64,000 nucleotides of DNA from Roseomonas nitratireducens. Its GTDB lineage: Bacteria; Pseudomonadota; Alphaproteobacteria; Acetobacterales; Acetobacteraceae. The notes under the pieces were generated by a model, which had not been told where the DNA came from, searched no databases, and saw only the letters and a program-made list of their open reading frames with translations. Where the stretch lies: assembly GCF_017813355.1 (NCBI RefSeq), contig NZ_JAGIYZ010000001.1, positions 310,001-374,000 of the forward strand, given 5' to 3'. The translations under genes were made by a program, and so were the position numbers. Below are positions 37,674-46,832 of this stretch, piece after piece. The first letter of the stretch is position 1, and each line of letters opens with the position of its first letter.

Positions 37674-38785
37674 CGCCGCGCCTCGAAGTCGATGCGGGGG
37701 TCCACCAGCGTGTAGGTGAAGTCGCTGATGATCTGCATCACGAGGCCGAGCAGCGTGAAGATGTACAGCGTGCCGAACATGATCGGGTAGTCGCGCCGCG
37801 TCGCCGCCTGGAAGCCGAGATAGCCGAGCCCGTCGAGCGAGAAGACGATCTCGATCAGCAGCGAGCCGGTGAACAGCATGCCGATGAAGGCCGCCGGGAA
37901 GCCCGCGATGATGATCAGCATCGCGTTGCGGAAGACGTGGCCGTACAGCACGCGATGTTCCGCCGCCCCCTTGGCGCGCGCGGTCACCACGTACTGCTTG
38001 CCGATCTCGTCCAGGAAGGAGTTCTTGGTCAGCATCGTCAGCCCGGCGAAGCCGCCGATGACGAGTGCGAGCGTCGGCAGCGCCATGTGCCAGGCGTAGT
38101 CGAGCGCGCGCTGCAGGAAGGGCAGGGACTCTGCGCCGGGCGAAGCCAGGCCGCGCAGCGGGAAGATCTGCAGGAAGGATCCGCCGGCGAACAGCACCAC
38201 CAGCAGGATGGCGAAGAGGAAGCCCGGGATGGCGTAGCCCACCAGCACGATGCCGGATGTCGCGACGTCGAAGCGCGACCCGTCGCGCACCGCCTTGCGG
38301 ATGCCGAGCGGGATCGAGATCAGGTAGATGATCAGCGTCGACCAGATGCCGAGCGAGACCGAGACCGGCATCTTTTCCAGGATCAGGTCGATCACCGGCC
38401 GGTCCTGGAAAAGCGAGCGCCCGAAATCGAAGGTGACGTAGCCCGTCAGCATCTCCCAGAAGCGGATATGGGCGGGCTTGTCGAAGCCGAAGGCGCGCTC
38501 GATCTCGGCGACGATGGCCGGGTCGAGGCCGCGCGCGCCGCGGTAGCTGCCGGCCGGCCCGCCGCCCGACTGCCCGCCCTGGTCGATGCCCGAGGGCATG
38601 CGCACGTCGCCCCCGCCTTCCCCCGTGATGCGCCCGAGCGTGGACTGACCCTCGCCGCGCAGCTCCGCCAGCATCTGCTCCACCGGCCCGCCGGGGGCGA
38701 ACTGCACGACGGCGAAGTTGATGATCAGGATGCCGAGCAGCGTCGGCACCACCAGCAGCAGCCGGCGGAGAAGGTAGGCTCCCAT
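37670..38785 (-). CDS. yejB: Peptide ABC transporter permease (YejB-like)
   Basis: A 371-aa DppB/OppB-type permease. It starts [24 protein letters not shown], has a hydrophilic insert near residues 40-100 (rich in Gly and with [16 protein letters not shown]) that YejB proteins carry, and the EAA loop [33 protein letters not shown] 38785 is preferred since the membrane start follows directly, although the frame is open further. It forms the channel with YejE. The solute-binding protein gene is 7 bases upstream. Confidence 0.93.
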   Translation of the reverse strand: MGAYLLRRLLLVVPTLLGILIINFAVVQFAPGGPVEQMLAELRGEGQSTLGRITGEGGGDVRMPSGIDQGGQSGGGPAGSYRGARGLDPAIVAEIERAFGFDKPAHIRFWEMLTGYVTFDFGRSLFQDRPVIDLILEKMPVSVSLGIWSTLIIYLISIPLGIRKAVRDGSRFDVATSGIVLVGYAIPGFLFAILLVVLFAGGSFLQIFPLRGLASPGAESLPFLQRALDYAWHMALPTLALVIGGFAGLTMLTKNSFLDEIGKQYVVTARAKGAAEHRVLYGHVFRNAMLIIIAGFPAAFIGMLFTGSLLIEIVFSLDGLGYLGFQAATRRDYPIMFGTLYIFTLLGLVMQIISDFTYTLVDPRIDFEARR

Positions 38786-38792
38786 GCGGCGC

Positions 38793-40652
38793 TTACGATC
38801 GCCGCGCCTGTTCCAGCGCGCGTTCGCGCGCCGGGTCGATCCACCAGGCCTGCGGGAAGCCGAGCCCGTAGCGCGGGTTGCGCTCCGGGCGGCCAAACTT
38901 GTCCCAGAAAGCCAGGCGGAAGGTGCGGCTGTGCCAGTGCGGCACGACGAAGTTGTGGTGCTGCAGCACGCGGTCCAGCGCGCGGGTGCGCGCGACCAGC
39001 TCCTCATAGTTCGGCGCGCCGATCACGAGTTCCACCAGCTCGTCGATCGCCGGGTCGGCGATGCCGGCGACGTTCTGGCTGCCGTTCTCCCGCGCCTTGG
39101 TCGATGTCCAGTAGTCGCGCTGCTCATTGCCCGGGGAGAAGCCCTGGCCCATGGAATCGACCGTCATGTCGTAGTCGAAGGCGTCGATGCGCACCTGGTA
39201 CTGGGCGGGATCGACGGTGCGCACGCGCGCGGTGATGCCGACGCGGTCGAGCCACTGCACATAGGGCAGGGCCACGCGCTCGAAGGTCGCGCCCTGCAGC
39301 AGGATCTCGAACTCGAAGCGCTGGCCGGCCGCGTTCACCAGGCGCCGGTCGCGCACGGACCAGCCCGCTTCGCGCAGCAGGGCGAGCGCGCGGCGCGCGC
39401 CCTCCCGGTTGTTGCCCGACCCGTCGGTCACCGGCAGGCGGTATTCCTCGGTGAAGACGCTTTCCGGCACGCGGCCGCGATAGCCTTCCAGGATCGCACG
39501 CTCCCGCCCTTCCGGCAGGCCGCGCGCGGCGAAGTCGGAATTCGAGAAGAAGGAGGATGTGCGCGCATAGGCCCCGTAGAACAGGTTCGCGTTCATCCAC
39601 TCGAAGTCGAACACCTCGATCAGCGCGCGGCGCACGCGCGCATCCTGGAACAGCGGGCGGCGCAGGTTGACGGCGAAGCACTGCATGCCCGTCGGGATCT
39701 CGTGCGGGATTTCCTCCCGCTTGACCAGATTGCGGCGCGCGGCGGGGAAGTCGTAGCCGGTCGCCCAGTCCCGCGCGACGTTCTCGGTGCGGAAGTCGAT
39801 CTGCCCGGCCTTGAAGGCCTCGAAGGCCACGGTCGTGTCGCGGAAATACTCGTAGCGGATGGTGTCGAAGTTGTTCAGCCCGCGCCGCACGCCGAGGTCG
39901 CGCGCCCAGTAGTCCTCCACGCGGCGATAGACGGTGCTGCGGTTGGGCTCGAAGCGCTCGAGCCGGTAGGGGCCCGAGCCGAGCGGCACATCCAGCGAGG
40001 GCCGCGCGAAGTCGCGCCCTTCCCACCAATGCTTCGGCAGCACCGGCAGGTCGCCCAGGATCTGCGCCAGCTCGCGGTTCTCCGCCGTGCGGAAGCGGAA
40101 GGTGACGCGGCGGGGGCTTTCGGCCACCACCTCGGTCACGTCGGCCCAATAGGCGCGGAAGAAGGGGCGGCCCTGGGTGCGCAGCGCGTTGAAGGTGAAG
40201 ACGACGTCCTCGGCCGTGACCGGCCGGCCATCATGCCAGCGCGCCGCCGCGCGCAGCTCGAAGGACACGCCGCGGCGGTCGGCGGGCAGTTCCACCGTCT
40301 CGGCGATGTGGCCGTATTCGGCCGTCGCCTCGTCCGGGTTGCCGGCCATCAGCGTGTCGTAGATCAGCCCGATCCCCGGGTCCGGCGTGCCGCGCAGGAT
40401 GTAGGGGTTGAAGCTGTCGAAGGAGCCGAGGCGCGCGAGCACCGCCTCCCCCCCCTTCGGCGCGTCCGGGTTGGCCCAGGGCCAGTGGCGGAAATCCGCC
40501 GGCAGGGCGGGCGGGGCCAGCAGCGAGAGGGCGTGGGTGCGCACCACCTCCCCCGGCCGGTCGCCGCCGGCGGGCACCACCGCGCGCGCGCGGCGGGGGA
40601 TGGCGGGAAGGGCGGCGAAGGCGCCGAGCGCCAGGAGGTCACGTCGCTGCAT
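38793..40652 (-). CDS. yejA: Peptide-binding periplasmic protein (YejA-like)
   Basis: A 619-aa family 5 solute-binding protein for the YejBEF transporter. The N-terminus [22 protein letters not shown] has a twin Arg and a hydrophobic stretch, so it is exported by Tat or Sec. The mature protein shows [29 protein letters not shown], a pattern of YejA-type proteins, then [17 protein letters not shown]. Start ATG 40652 is chosen as the signal peptide begins there. Known YejA homologues bind peptides including microcin-type ones; the ligand here is unproven. It is the first gene of the yej operon. Confidence 0.93.
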   Translation of the reverse strand: MQRRDLLALGAFAALPAIPRRARAVVPAGGDRPGEVVRTHALSLLAPPALPADFRHWPWANPDAPKGGEAVLARLGSFDSFNPYILRGTPDPGIGLIYDTLMAGNPDEATAEYGHIAETVELPADRRGVSFELRAAARWHDGRPVTAEDVVFTFNALRTQGRPFFRAYWADVTEVVAESPRRVTFRFRTAENRELAQILGDLPVLPKHWWEGRDFARPSLDVPLGSGPYRLERFEPNRSTVYRRVEDYWARDLGVRRGLNNFDTIRYEYFRDTTVAFEAFKAGQIDFRTENVARDWATGYDFPAARRNLVKREEIPHEIPTGMQCFAVNLRRPLFQDARVRRALIEVFDFEWMNANLFYGAYARTSSFFSNSDFAARGLPEGRERAILEGYRGRVPESVFTEEYRLPVTDGSGNNREGARRALALLREAGWSVRDRRLVNAAGQRFEFEILLQGATFERVALPYVQWLDRVGITARVRTVDPAQYQVRIDAFDYDMTVDSMGQGFSPGNEQRDYWTSTKARENGSQNVAGIADPAIDELVELVIGAPNYEELVARTRALDRVLQHHNFVVPHWHSRTFRLAFWDKFGRPERNPRYGLGFPQAWWIDPARERALEQARRS

Positions 40653-40699
40653 GTCTCGCAGGATGGGGGTTCGGCCCCCTCGCGGCAACGTCCGCGCCC

Positions 40700-41482
40700 T
40701 TACCGATCGGTGAGGAGGCGCACGGCCTCCGGCAGCAGAGCCGCGTCGCCGACCGCGAGCACCCGCCCGTCGGCGTCCGGGCGCAGCGCTTCCCCGCGCC
40801 AGCCGGTCACGCGGCCGCCCGCGCCTTCCACGACCGGGACCAGCGCCGCCCAGTCCCAGATCTTCATCGTGGCATCCACCACGATGTCGACCAGGCCGAT
40901 GGCGAGCAGCCCATAGGCGTAGCAGTCGCCGCCCCAGGTCACGCGCCGCGCCGCGCCGCGCAGGCGCTCGAAGCCCGGCCGGTCGGGCGGGAGGAACATG
41001 TCCGGGCTGGTGCAGGACAATTCGGCATCGCCCACCCGCCCGCAGGGCCGGCAGGCGGCCTGCCCGCCGAGCGGGGCGCGGAAGCGCGTCCTTTCGCCGG
41101 CGACGCCCAGCCAGCGTTCCCCGGTGACCGGCTGGTCGATGATGCCGAGCACGGGCACGCCCCGGTGCAGCAGGCCGATCAGGCTGCCGAACAGCGGCCG
41201 GCCGGTGACGAAGGCGCGGGTCCCGTCGATCGGGTCCAGTACCCAGACCCATTCGGCATCCGGGCGGTGCTCGCCATGTTCCTCCCCGATCACGCCATGG
41301 TCGGGGAAGCGGTCGGCCAGGAAGGCGCGGATCGCGGCCTCGGCATCCCGGTCCGCCTTGGTCACGGGGCTGGCGTCGCCCTTCGCCTCGACCAGCAGCG
41401 AGGAACGGAAAAGGGGGCGGATGACCGCCCCCGCCAGGTCGGCGGCCTGCTCGGCCGCCGCGATGACGTCCGCGCGGATCAG
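40700..41482 (-). CDS. hisN: Histidinol-phosphatase, inositol monophosphatase family (HisN)
   Basis: A phosphatase with the IMPase metal sites: GEEHGE (about residue 65), WVLDPIDGTRAFVTG (about 80-95) and WGGDCYAYGLLAIGLVDIVVDATMKIWDWAALVPVVEGAGG near residue 190-230, closely matching HisN. Conserved sequence continues upstream of GTG 41365 (RADVIAAAEQAADLAGAVIR), so that start would drop the first helix. The best start is CTG 41482, whose CTGA overlaps the cytochrome c stop; this gives 260 aa, the normal length. The true start is uncertain. It would dephosphorylate histidinol phosphate, though a related substrate is possible. Confidence 0.85.
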   Translation of the reverse strand: MIRADVIAAAEQAADLAGAVIRPLFRSSLLVEAKGDASPVTKADRDAEAAIRAFLADRFPDHGVIGEEHGEHRPDAEWVWVLDPIDGTRAFVTGRPLFGSLIGLLHRGVPVLGIIDQPVTGERWLGVAGERTRFRAPLGGQAACRPCGRVGDAELSCTSPDMFLPPDRPGFERLRGAARRVTWGGDCYAYGLLAIGLVDIVVDATMKIWDWAALVPVVEGAGGRVTGWRGEALRPDADGRVLAVGDAALLPEAVRLLTDR

Positions 41483-42018
41483 GGCGCGGGCGCGTTCGGC
41501 GAGATGGAACGCAGGTAGGCGATCAGGTCCGCCCGCTGCTGCAGGTTCGCCAGCCCCGAATAGGACATGCGGGTGCCCGGCATGGCGCGCGCGGGGGCGG
41601 CGATGAAGGCGTTCAGCTCCTCATACCCCCAGGGCTTGTCGGCCAGCGCGCGGTTGGCGGCGGAGTAGTTGAAGCCTTCCTTCGCCGCGTGCCGGGCGCC
41701 GACGACGCCCCAGAGGTTCGGGCCCACGCCATGCCGCCCGCCTTCGTTGAAGGAATGGCAGGACGCGCACTGGCGCTGGGCCAACTGCCGGCCATTGTCG
41801 ACATTGGCCGCGGCGATCAGCGGGGCGATCGGCTCCAGCGCGGCGGGCGCCGCGGGCGCGGCCGCCTGCTGCGCAGGCGCCTCGTCGCCGATCCGCATGG
41901 CCGTATGGTGCGGCATGGTCGGATGCACGATCAGGCGGCCGATGACCCCCGCGACGCCGAAGGTGATGCCGGCCGTCAGGATCGCCGCGGCCATCTTGTT
42001 GAATTCGAGGTTCGCCAT
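41479..42018 (-). CDS. Membrane-anchored cytochrome c family protein
   Basis: A 179-aa c-type cytochrome. An uncleaved N-terminal helix (about residues 9-30, MAAAILTAGITFGVAGVIG) anchors it. An Ala/Pro linker follows, and the heme site is CASCH (Cys 84, Cys 87, His 88). The distal Met is in MPGTRMSYSGL near residue 150. This plan matches CycM/cytochrome c552-type proteins that carry electrons between the bc1 complex and terminal oxidases in alphaproteobacteria. It is upstream of hisN, whose start overlaps its stop, and divergent from kdsB. Confidence 0.9.
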   Translation of the reverse strand: MANLEFNKMAAAILTAGITFGVAGVIGRLIVHPTMPHHTAMRIGDEAPAQQAAAPAAPAALEPIAPLIAAANVDNGRQLAQRQCASCHSFNEGGRHGVGPNLWGVVGARHAAKEGFNYSAANRALADKPWGYEELNAFIAAPARAMPGTRMSYSGLANLQQRADLIAYLRSISPNAPAP

Positions 42019-42151
42019 TCCGCTCCGGGCCCTTCGTGCCGCTCTTCCCCAAAGGTCCGGCGGCGCGTTTGCGCACCCTGCCGGCCTTGCCTAAAACGCG
42101 GCGGACCATAGTGCCCGCGCCCCCGCCCGACAAGCAGCCGGAGCCGCCTTC

Positions 42152-42895
42152 TTGCGCCCCATCCTCGTCATTCCCGCCCGCATGGCGGCCACCCGCCTGC
42201 CGGGCAAGCCGCTCGCCGACATCCATGGCCGGCCCATGATCGCCCATGTCATCGACCGGGCGCGGGAAGCCGGCATCGGCCCGGTCGCCGTCGCGGCCGG
42301 GGAACCGGAGATCGTGGACGCCGCCCGCGCCGCCGGCGCCGCTGCCGTGCTGGTGGCCGACGACGTCCCGTCCGGCACCGACCGCGTCCAGCGCGCCATC
42401 GCGGCGCTGGACCCCGAGGGCCGGCACGACGTGGTGGTGAACCTGCAGGGGGATTTCCCGACCATCGCGCCCGAGACGCTGCGCGCCGTGCTCGAGCCGC
42501 TGGCCGACCCGGCGGTGGACATCGGCACGCTGGTCTGCCCGATCGCGGATGAGGAGGAGGCGAACACGCCCTCCTTCGTCAAGGCCGCCTGCGCCTTCGA
42601 GGGCGCGGCCCGCGTCGCGCCCACGCTGTATTTCTCCCGCCTGCCGATCCCCTGGGGGGATGGGCCGCGCTGGCACCATATCGGCGTCTACGCCTATCGG
42701 CGCGCCGCGCTCGACCGCTTCGTCGCCCTGCCGGCGAGCCCGCTCGAGATGCGCGAGAAGCTTGAGCAGCTGCGCGCGCTGGAGGCGGGGATGCGCATCG
42801 CCGCGGCGCGCGTCGACCATGGTCCCTTCGGCGTGGACACGCCGCATGATCTCGAACGGGCGCGGAGTCTTCTGGCGTCGCGCGGTCACGCGTGA
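42152..42895 (+). CDS. kdsB: 3-deoxy-manno-octulosonate cytidylyltransferase
   Basis: A 247-aa nucleotidyltransferase activating KDO as CMP-KDO for lipid A core synthesis. The N-terminus RPILVIPARMAATRLPGKPLADIHGRPMI contains the nucleotide-binding motif, and NLQGDFPTIAPE, PWGDGPRWHHIGVYAYRR and EKLEQLRALE are the family's conserved stretches. The start is TTG 42152, preceded by GGAG, since the IPAR motif must be included; the next ATG would cut it. Copy C of the dispersed repeat begins 6 bases after the stop. The gene implies a Gram-negative LPS core. Confidence 0.94.
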   Translation: MRPILVIPARMAATRLPGKPLADIHGRPMIAHVIDRAREAGIGPVAVAAGEPEIVDAARAAGAAAVLVADDVPSGTDRVQRAIAALDPEGRHDVVVNLQGDFPTIAPETLRAVLEPLADPAVDIGTLVCPIADEEEANTPSFVKAACAFEGAARVAPTLYFSRLPIPWGDGPRWHHIGVYAYRRAALDRFVALPASPLEMREKLEQLRALEAGMRIAAARVDHGPFGVDTPHDLERARSLLASRGHA

Positions 42896-42901
42896 CCGCG
42901 C

Positions 42902-42990
42902 CCCTCGGACGGCGGGCGGCGGCCATCCGGCCGCCTTGCCTTCGCGCCCCGCACTGTCGCGCCCCCGGACCGAGGCGGCACCTCGGTTCG
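42902..42990 (+). repeat. Dispersed structured repeat, copy C (89 bp, internally deleted)
   Basis: This copy keeps hairpin 1 as GGCGGCC-ATCC-GGCCGCC (42918-42935) and ends with a 10-base stem CGGACCGAGG/CCTCGGTTCG (42966-42990). It lacks the roughly 42-base middle of copies A and B. Compared with copy A, both stems have changes on both sides that keep pairing. It lies between kdsB and pheA, in sense with both. Confidence 0.72.
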
Positions 42991-43015
42991 CCAAAATTTC
43001 TCGTTAGGTGAACGC

Positions 43016-43873
43016 ATGACCGCCAAGACCATCGCCTTCCAGGGCCTGCCGGGCGCCTATTCGGACCTCGCCTGCCGCGCCGCCTATCCCGGCTGGACCA
43101 CGCTGCCCTGCCCGTCCTTCGAGGCGGCGATGGCCGCGCTGCGCGAAGGGCGCTGCGAACTGGCCATGCTGCCTTGCGAGAACTCGCTGGCCGGCCGCGT
43201 GCCGGACATCCACCGGCTGCTGCCCGAATCAGGGCTGTTCGTGATCGGCGAGCATTTCCAGCGCGTCGAGCACTGCCTGCTGGCGCCGAAGGGGGCGAGC
43301 CTCGCGACGCTCAAGCGCGCGCACAGCCATCCCGTCGCCCTGGGCCAGGTGCTGCGGCTGCTGAAGGACCGGAACCTCGCCCCGGTGATCGAGGCCGACA
43401 CGGCCGGCGCGGCGCAGCTGATCGTCGAGCGCGGCGGCATCGAGGACGCGGCCATCGCGTCGGAACTGGCGGCCGATATCTACGGGCTCGAGATCCTGCT
43501 GCGCAACGTGGAGGACGAGGCGCACAACACGACGCGATTCTACGTCATGTCGCGCGCCGCGACCTATCCGCCGGTCGCGGCGCCGAACACGGTCACCACC
43601 TTCGTGTTCCGCGTCCGCTCGATCCCGGCCGCGCTGTACAAGGCGCTCGGCGGCTTCGCGACGAACGGCGTCAACATGACGAAGTTGGAGTCCTACATGG
43701 TGGGCGGGCGCTTCGCCGCCGCGCAGTTCCTGTGCGACGTGGACGGGCACCCGGACAGCCCGGCGCTGAAGCGCGCCTTCGAGGAGCTGGAATTCTTCTC
43801 GAAGGAATTCCGGATCCTCGGCGCCTATCCGGCGCATTCCTACAGGCTGGAGCAGGCGGCGGCCGGGGATTGA
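43016..43873 (+). CDS. pheA: Prephenate dehydratase
   Basis: A 285-aa monofunctional prephenate dehydratase of phenylalanine synthesis. Catalytic-domain motifs are IAFQGLPGAYSDLACRAAYP, LAMLPCENSLAGRV and NTTRFYVM with the essential Thr-Arg-Phe; the C-terminal ACT domain starts near residue 195 (TTFVFRVRSIPAALYKALGGF) and has GVNMTKLESYM for feedback binding of phenylalanine. No chorismate mutase domain is present. ATG 43016 has AGGTG upstream. Expression with kdsB is possible across the 120-base gap that holds repeat copy C. Confidence 0.95.
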   Translation: MTAKTIAFQGLPGAYSDLACRAAYPGWTTLPCPSFEAAMAALREGRCELAMLPCENSLAGRVPDIHRLLPESGLFVIGEHFQRVEHCLLAPKGASLATLKRAHSHPVALGQVLRLLKDRNLAPVIEADTAGAAQLIVERGGIEDAAIASELAADIYGLEILLRNVEDEAHNTTRFYVMSRAATYPPVAAPNTVTTFVFRVRSIPAALYKALGGFATNGVNMTKLESYMVGGRFAAAQFLCDVDGHPDSPALKRAFEELEFFSKEFRILGAYPAHSYRLEQAAAGD

Positions 43874-43907
43874 GGCCGCCGCGGCGGGCGGCGCGCCGCC
43901 GTCCCGG

Positions 43908-44219
43908 TCACCCCAGCACGCGGGCCCGGGCGCGATCGACCGTCATGCCGCCGCCCGTGATGACGTAGCCTCGTTCCACGAGGCGCCGCGCGTGCCAGCG
44001 ATTGTAGGCGAAGGCCCAGGCGATCCAGACGATGGGTACGGCGATGCCCGCTGTCACCGTGCCGACCACGACCATGAGGAGGACATAGGCACCGAAGCCC
44101 AGCCAGTCGCCACGCATGGCCGCGGGAAACGGACCGAACAGCAGGCTGGTCCAGGAGAAGCCGACAAATGCCCGGCGGTTCAATCCGCTCGGATGTGTCA
44201 TGGCGATTTCGGTTGCCAT
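43908..44219 (-). CDS. Small membrane protein (DUF2628/HrgC-like)
   Basis: A 103-aa protein with about two membrane segments. The region RRAFVGFSWTSLLFGPFPAAMRGDW resembles the start of HrgC/DUF2628 proteins, in which a Trp-rich first helix is followed by a polar FRGDW turn. A second segment reads LLMVVVGTVTAGIAVPIVWIAWAFAYN, and the tail RWHARRLVERGYV is basic. Function is unknown. It converges with pheA and has no obvious operon partner. Confidence 0.72.
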   Translation of the reverse strand: MATEIAMTHPSGLNRRAFVGFSWTSLLFGPFPAAMRGDWLGFGAYVLLMVVVGTVTAGIAVPIVWIAWAFAYNRWHARRLVERGYVITGGGMTVDRARARVLG

Positions 44220-44419
44220 CTGATCGTCACCGCTGCTGCGCGCGAAGCAGGATCACAGCATGCGCGACGCCTGTCCAACCCGTGGCCGACGCCCCCGATA
44301 GCCTTTAGCGGGCATCCTGGACGCGCTGCTTCCGGCCCCAAGGGGGATCGCCCGCGGCCAGTCATGCCGCGGCCACGACCAAGGCCCTCCGGTCATCCGG
44401 CACCCGGCATGAGGCCGGC

Positions 44420-44443
44420 GGGGGGCGCCCGACCGCGCCCCCC
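44420..44443 (-). terminator. Hairpin after peptide-binding protein gene
   Basis: A perfect 9-base GC stem (GGGGGGCGC and its complement, 6-base loop) lies 7 bases beyond the stop of the solute-binding protein gene read leftward. It likely ends that transcript. The upstream remainder of the gap at 44220-44419 shows no other clear feature. Confidence 0.6.
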
Positions 44444-44450
44444 GGGCATC

Positions 44451-46079
44451 TCACGACCCCATGCGGATGGGCGTCAGGTCCTGGAACCAGGACTGCGCCT
44501 GCACGAAGCCCTGCACGCGGCGGCTCATCGCGCGCGGGTTCATGTCATGCGCGACGAACAGGAACAGCCGGTCGTCCACCGCCTTCGCGTGCAGTTCCGC
44601 CAGCAGCGCGTCCTGCGCCGCCGGATCGAAGGTGGTGAAGAGCCGGTCCATGATGGCGTCGTAGGCGGGGTCGCTGAAGAAGCCCCAGTTGTTCGACGCC
44701 GGCGGCGCCATCTCGGTCTTGAGGAAGCGGACCAGCGCGGCGAAGGGGTCGTGCACCGAATAGGACACGTTCACCGCGCTGATGCCGCGCGGCGCGAGGG
44801 CGCGCGCGCCCTCCCGCCACAGGCCGAGCAGCGCGTTCCACTCCACCACCTCGAAGTCGATCTCGATGCCGACCTCCTTGAGGTTCTGCTGCACCGCCTC
44901 GTTCATCGGCAGCGGCTGCATCTGGCCCGAACCGGAGGGCGAGATCGCCACCTTCGTGCGCAGCGGGTTGCGCGCCGTGAAGCCGGCCTCGGCCAGCAGC
45001 CGGCGCGCCGCCGCGACGTCGGTGCGCACCGGGTCGGTCGGGCGGCCATGCCAGGGATGGCCGGGCGGCAGCAGCCCCGCGCCTTCCACCATCAGGCCGC
45101 CGAGCATGGTCTTCATGCCCGCCCGGTCCACCGCGAGGTTCGCCGCGCGGCGGACGCGGATGTCGCGCCAGGGCGAACCCTCGACCATGCTGAAATGCCA
45201 GGTCCAGGTGTGCGGATAGGTGTTCGTGACGATCTGGAAGCCCGCCTGGCGGAGCGAGGGCACGGCATCGGGCGGCGGCGCCTCGATGAACTCCACCTGG
45301 TTGGACCGCAGCGCGGCGACGCGGGTATTCGCCTCGGGCAGCGGGAGAAGCACCAGGCGTTCGTGCTTGGGAATGCGCGCCGCGTCCCAGTAGTCGGGGT
45401 TGCGCACCAGCACGGCGCGCTCGCGGATGCTGAAGGCCTCGAGCTTGTAGGGACCGGTGCCGACGGCGCGGTTGAGGAAGGTGTCCCAGTTGCGCCCCGC
45501 GGCTTCCCAGGCGCCGCGATGGGTGATGCCGATCCAGGTCAGGCCGAAGGGCACCAGGCTGTCGGGCGTGCGCGTCTCGACGATGAAGGTGCTGGGCCCT
45601 TCCGCGCGCCAGGACGCGATGGTCGGCATGCGGATGCGCGCCTGCGCCGCGGCGCGGTTGTCGAAATGCGGCGCATCGCCGCGGAAGGCGCGGTCGAAGG
45701 AAAAGACCACGTCCTCGGCCGTCATCACCTTGCCGTCGTGGAACTTCACGCCCTCGCGCAGGGTGATGATCCAGCGCTTCGGGTCGGCCGGGTCGGTGCG
45801 CCAGGCGGTGGCCAGGCCCGGGCGGATCACCGGCGGCCTCTCGAAGGAGGAGAGGTCCCACATGGCCAGCTGGTCGTAGATGGTGATGCCCATGAAGCGG
45901 TGGCCTTCCGCCCCCTGGTCGGGCACGCCGTTGGACAGCGGCACGGCGGCGGCCGTCATGCCGACACGCAAGGTGCCGCTGGCGGTTTGGGCCTGGGCGA
46001 TGTCCCAGGGCAGGGCCGCGGTCGCGACCGCCGCGCCGGTGCCGCCGAGCAGGGCCCGGCGTGAAAGGTGGTTCTGCAT
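44451..46079 (-). CDS. Family 5 peptide-type solute-binding protein
   Basis: A 542-aa periplasmic binding protein of the DppA/OppA type. A Tat-like signal peptide begins at ATG 46079 (SRRALLGGTGAAVATAALPW) with AQAQ before the cleavage. In the mature protein LREGVKFHDGKVMTAEDVVFSFDRAF is the family's signature, and GTGPYKLEAF and DIRVRRAANLAVDR follow as in peptide and opine receptors. No permease or ATPase gene is beside it in this window, so it may share a transporter or serve one elsewhere. The ligand cannot be told. Confidence 0.9.
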   Translation of the reverse strand: MQNHLSRRALLGGTGAAVATAALPWDIAQAQTASGTLRVGMTAAAVPLSNGVPDQGAEGHRFMGITIYDQLAMWDLSSFERPPVIRPGLATAWRTDPADPKRWIITLREGVKFHDGKVMTAEDVVFSFDRAFRGDAPHFDNRAAAQARIRMPTIASWRAEGPSTFIVETRTPDSLVPFGLTWIGITHRGAWEAAGRNWDTFLNRAVGTGPYKLEAFSIRERAVLVRNPDYWDAARIPKHERLVLLPLPEANTRVAALRSNQVEFIEAPPPDAVPSLRQAGFQIVTNTYPHTWTWHFSMVEGSPWRDIRVRRAANLAVDRAGMKTMLGGLMVEGAGLLPPGHPWHGRPTDPVRTDVAAARRLLAEAGFTARNPLRTKVAISPSGSGQMQPLPMNEAVQQNLKEVGIEIDFEVVEWNALLGLWREGARALAPRGISAVNVSYSVHDPFAALVRFLKTEMAPPASNNWGFFSDPAYDAIMDRLFTTFDPAAQDALLAELHAKAVDDRLFLFVAHDMNPRAMSRRVQGFVQAQSWFQDLTPIRMGS

Positions 46080-46224
46080 CGCAGTCTCCGCTGCTGGTGA
46101 AGCGCGGCGGGACGCTAGGTGGTTCTGCCGGGTCTGTGGGCACCCGGACCGAAATTGGTGCCGGAATGCGCTAAGAATCTGCGATCTGCACAAGAATTCC
46201 GCGTCGACGCTGCGCGGCCGACAT

Positions 46225-46253
46225 GAAAAAACCGCCCGGGATGCCCGGGCGGT
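46225..46253 (-). terminator. Rho-independent terminator after XRE regulator
   Basis: A perfect 10-base stem (ACCGCCCGGG and complement) with a 3-base loop is followed, on the minus strand, by six T residues. It lies 39 bases after the regulator stop and is the clearest intrinsic terminator in the window. Confidence 0.9.
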
Positions 46254-46291
46254 CGGTCGCTGCTGAAGCTGCGTCGGTCACGACGGTCGGG

Positions 46292-46741
46292 TCAGTCGTC
46301 CCTGTCGCGATTCGCCGCCTGGGACTGCGCGGCCAGCGCCCGGGCCATCTGGCTCAGCGCTTCCTGGTGCTTGTCGTTGTCGATCAGCGCGAAGTTGCGC
46401 GCGAGCTCGAGGAACATGCGCTGGCGGGGGGAGACGGGCTGCGCCTCCCCGGTCCCGTGCAGGCCTTCGAAGAAGAAGGCGACCGGCACGTCCAGCACCT
46501 GCGCGATCTCGAACAGCCGGCCGGCGGAGATCCGGTTCAGCCCGCGCTCGTACTTATGCGCCTGCTGGTAGGTCACGCCGATCATCTTGGCCAGCTGCTG
46601 CTGGGACAAGCCGAGCATCGTGCGGCGCTCGCGGATGCGGGCGCCGACATGGTGGTCGACCATGCTGGCACGTTGCAGCGAGCCCTCGTCATCCGAGGAG
46701 GGCCCGCTCGCGGCCAGGGAGGCAGCTTGCGTCGTTGTCAT
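46292..46741 (-). CDS. XRE family transcriptional regulator (149 aa)
   Basis: A Cro/C1-type HTH protein. The DNA-binding domain spans about residues 30-90 with GARIRERRTMLGLSQQQLAKMIGVTYQQAHKYERGLNRIS, followed by SAGRLFEIAQVLDVPVAFFFEG, a common continuation in alphaproteobacterial single-domain regulators. The C-terminal part (RQRMFLELARNFALIDNDK) is a helical extension, probably for dimerisation. It lies beside phaR but in a separate unit with its own terminator. Targets are unknown. Confidence 0.85.
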   Translation of the reverse strand: MTTTQAASLAASGPSSDDEGSLQRASMVDHHVGARIRERRTMLGLSQQQLAKMIGVTYQQAHKYERGLNRISAGRLFEIAQVLDVPVAFFFEGLHGTGEAQPVSPRQRMFLELARNFALIDNDKHQEALSQMARALAAQSQAANRDRDD

Positions 46742-46832
46742 GACAGCCTGTCTAACCTAACGCGATCCGGGTGTGCCAGCAAACGCGTTTATCTACCCAG
46801 GGGCGTATCACGCATCGGAGAGGTCAAGAAAG

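Noticed and set aside
39124-40149. Second minus-strand frame inside yejA
   Set aside because: Off-frame shadow of the solute-binding protein with Arg-rich, domain-free translation.
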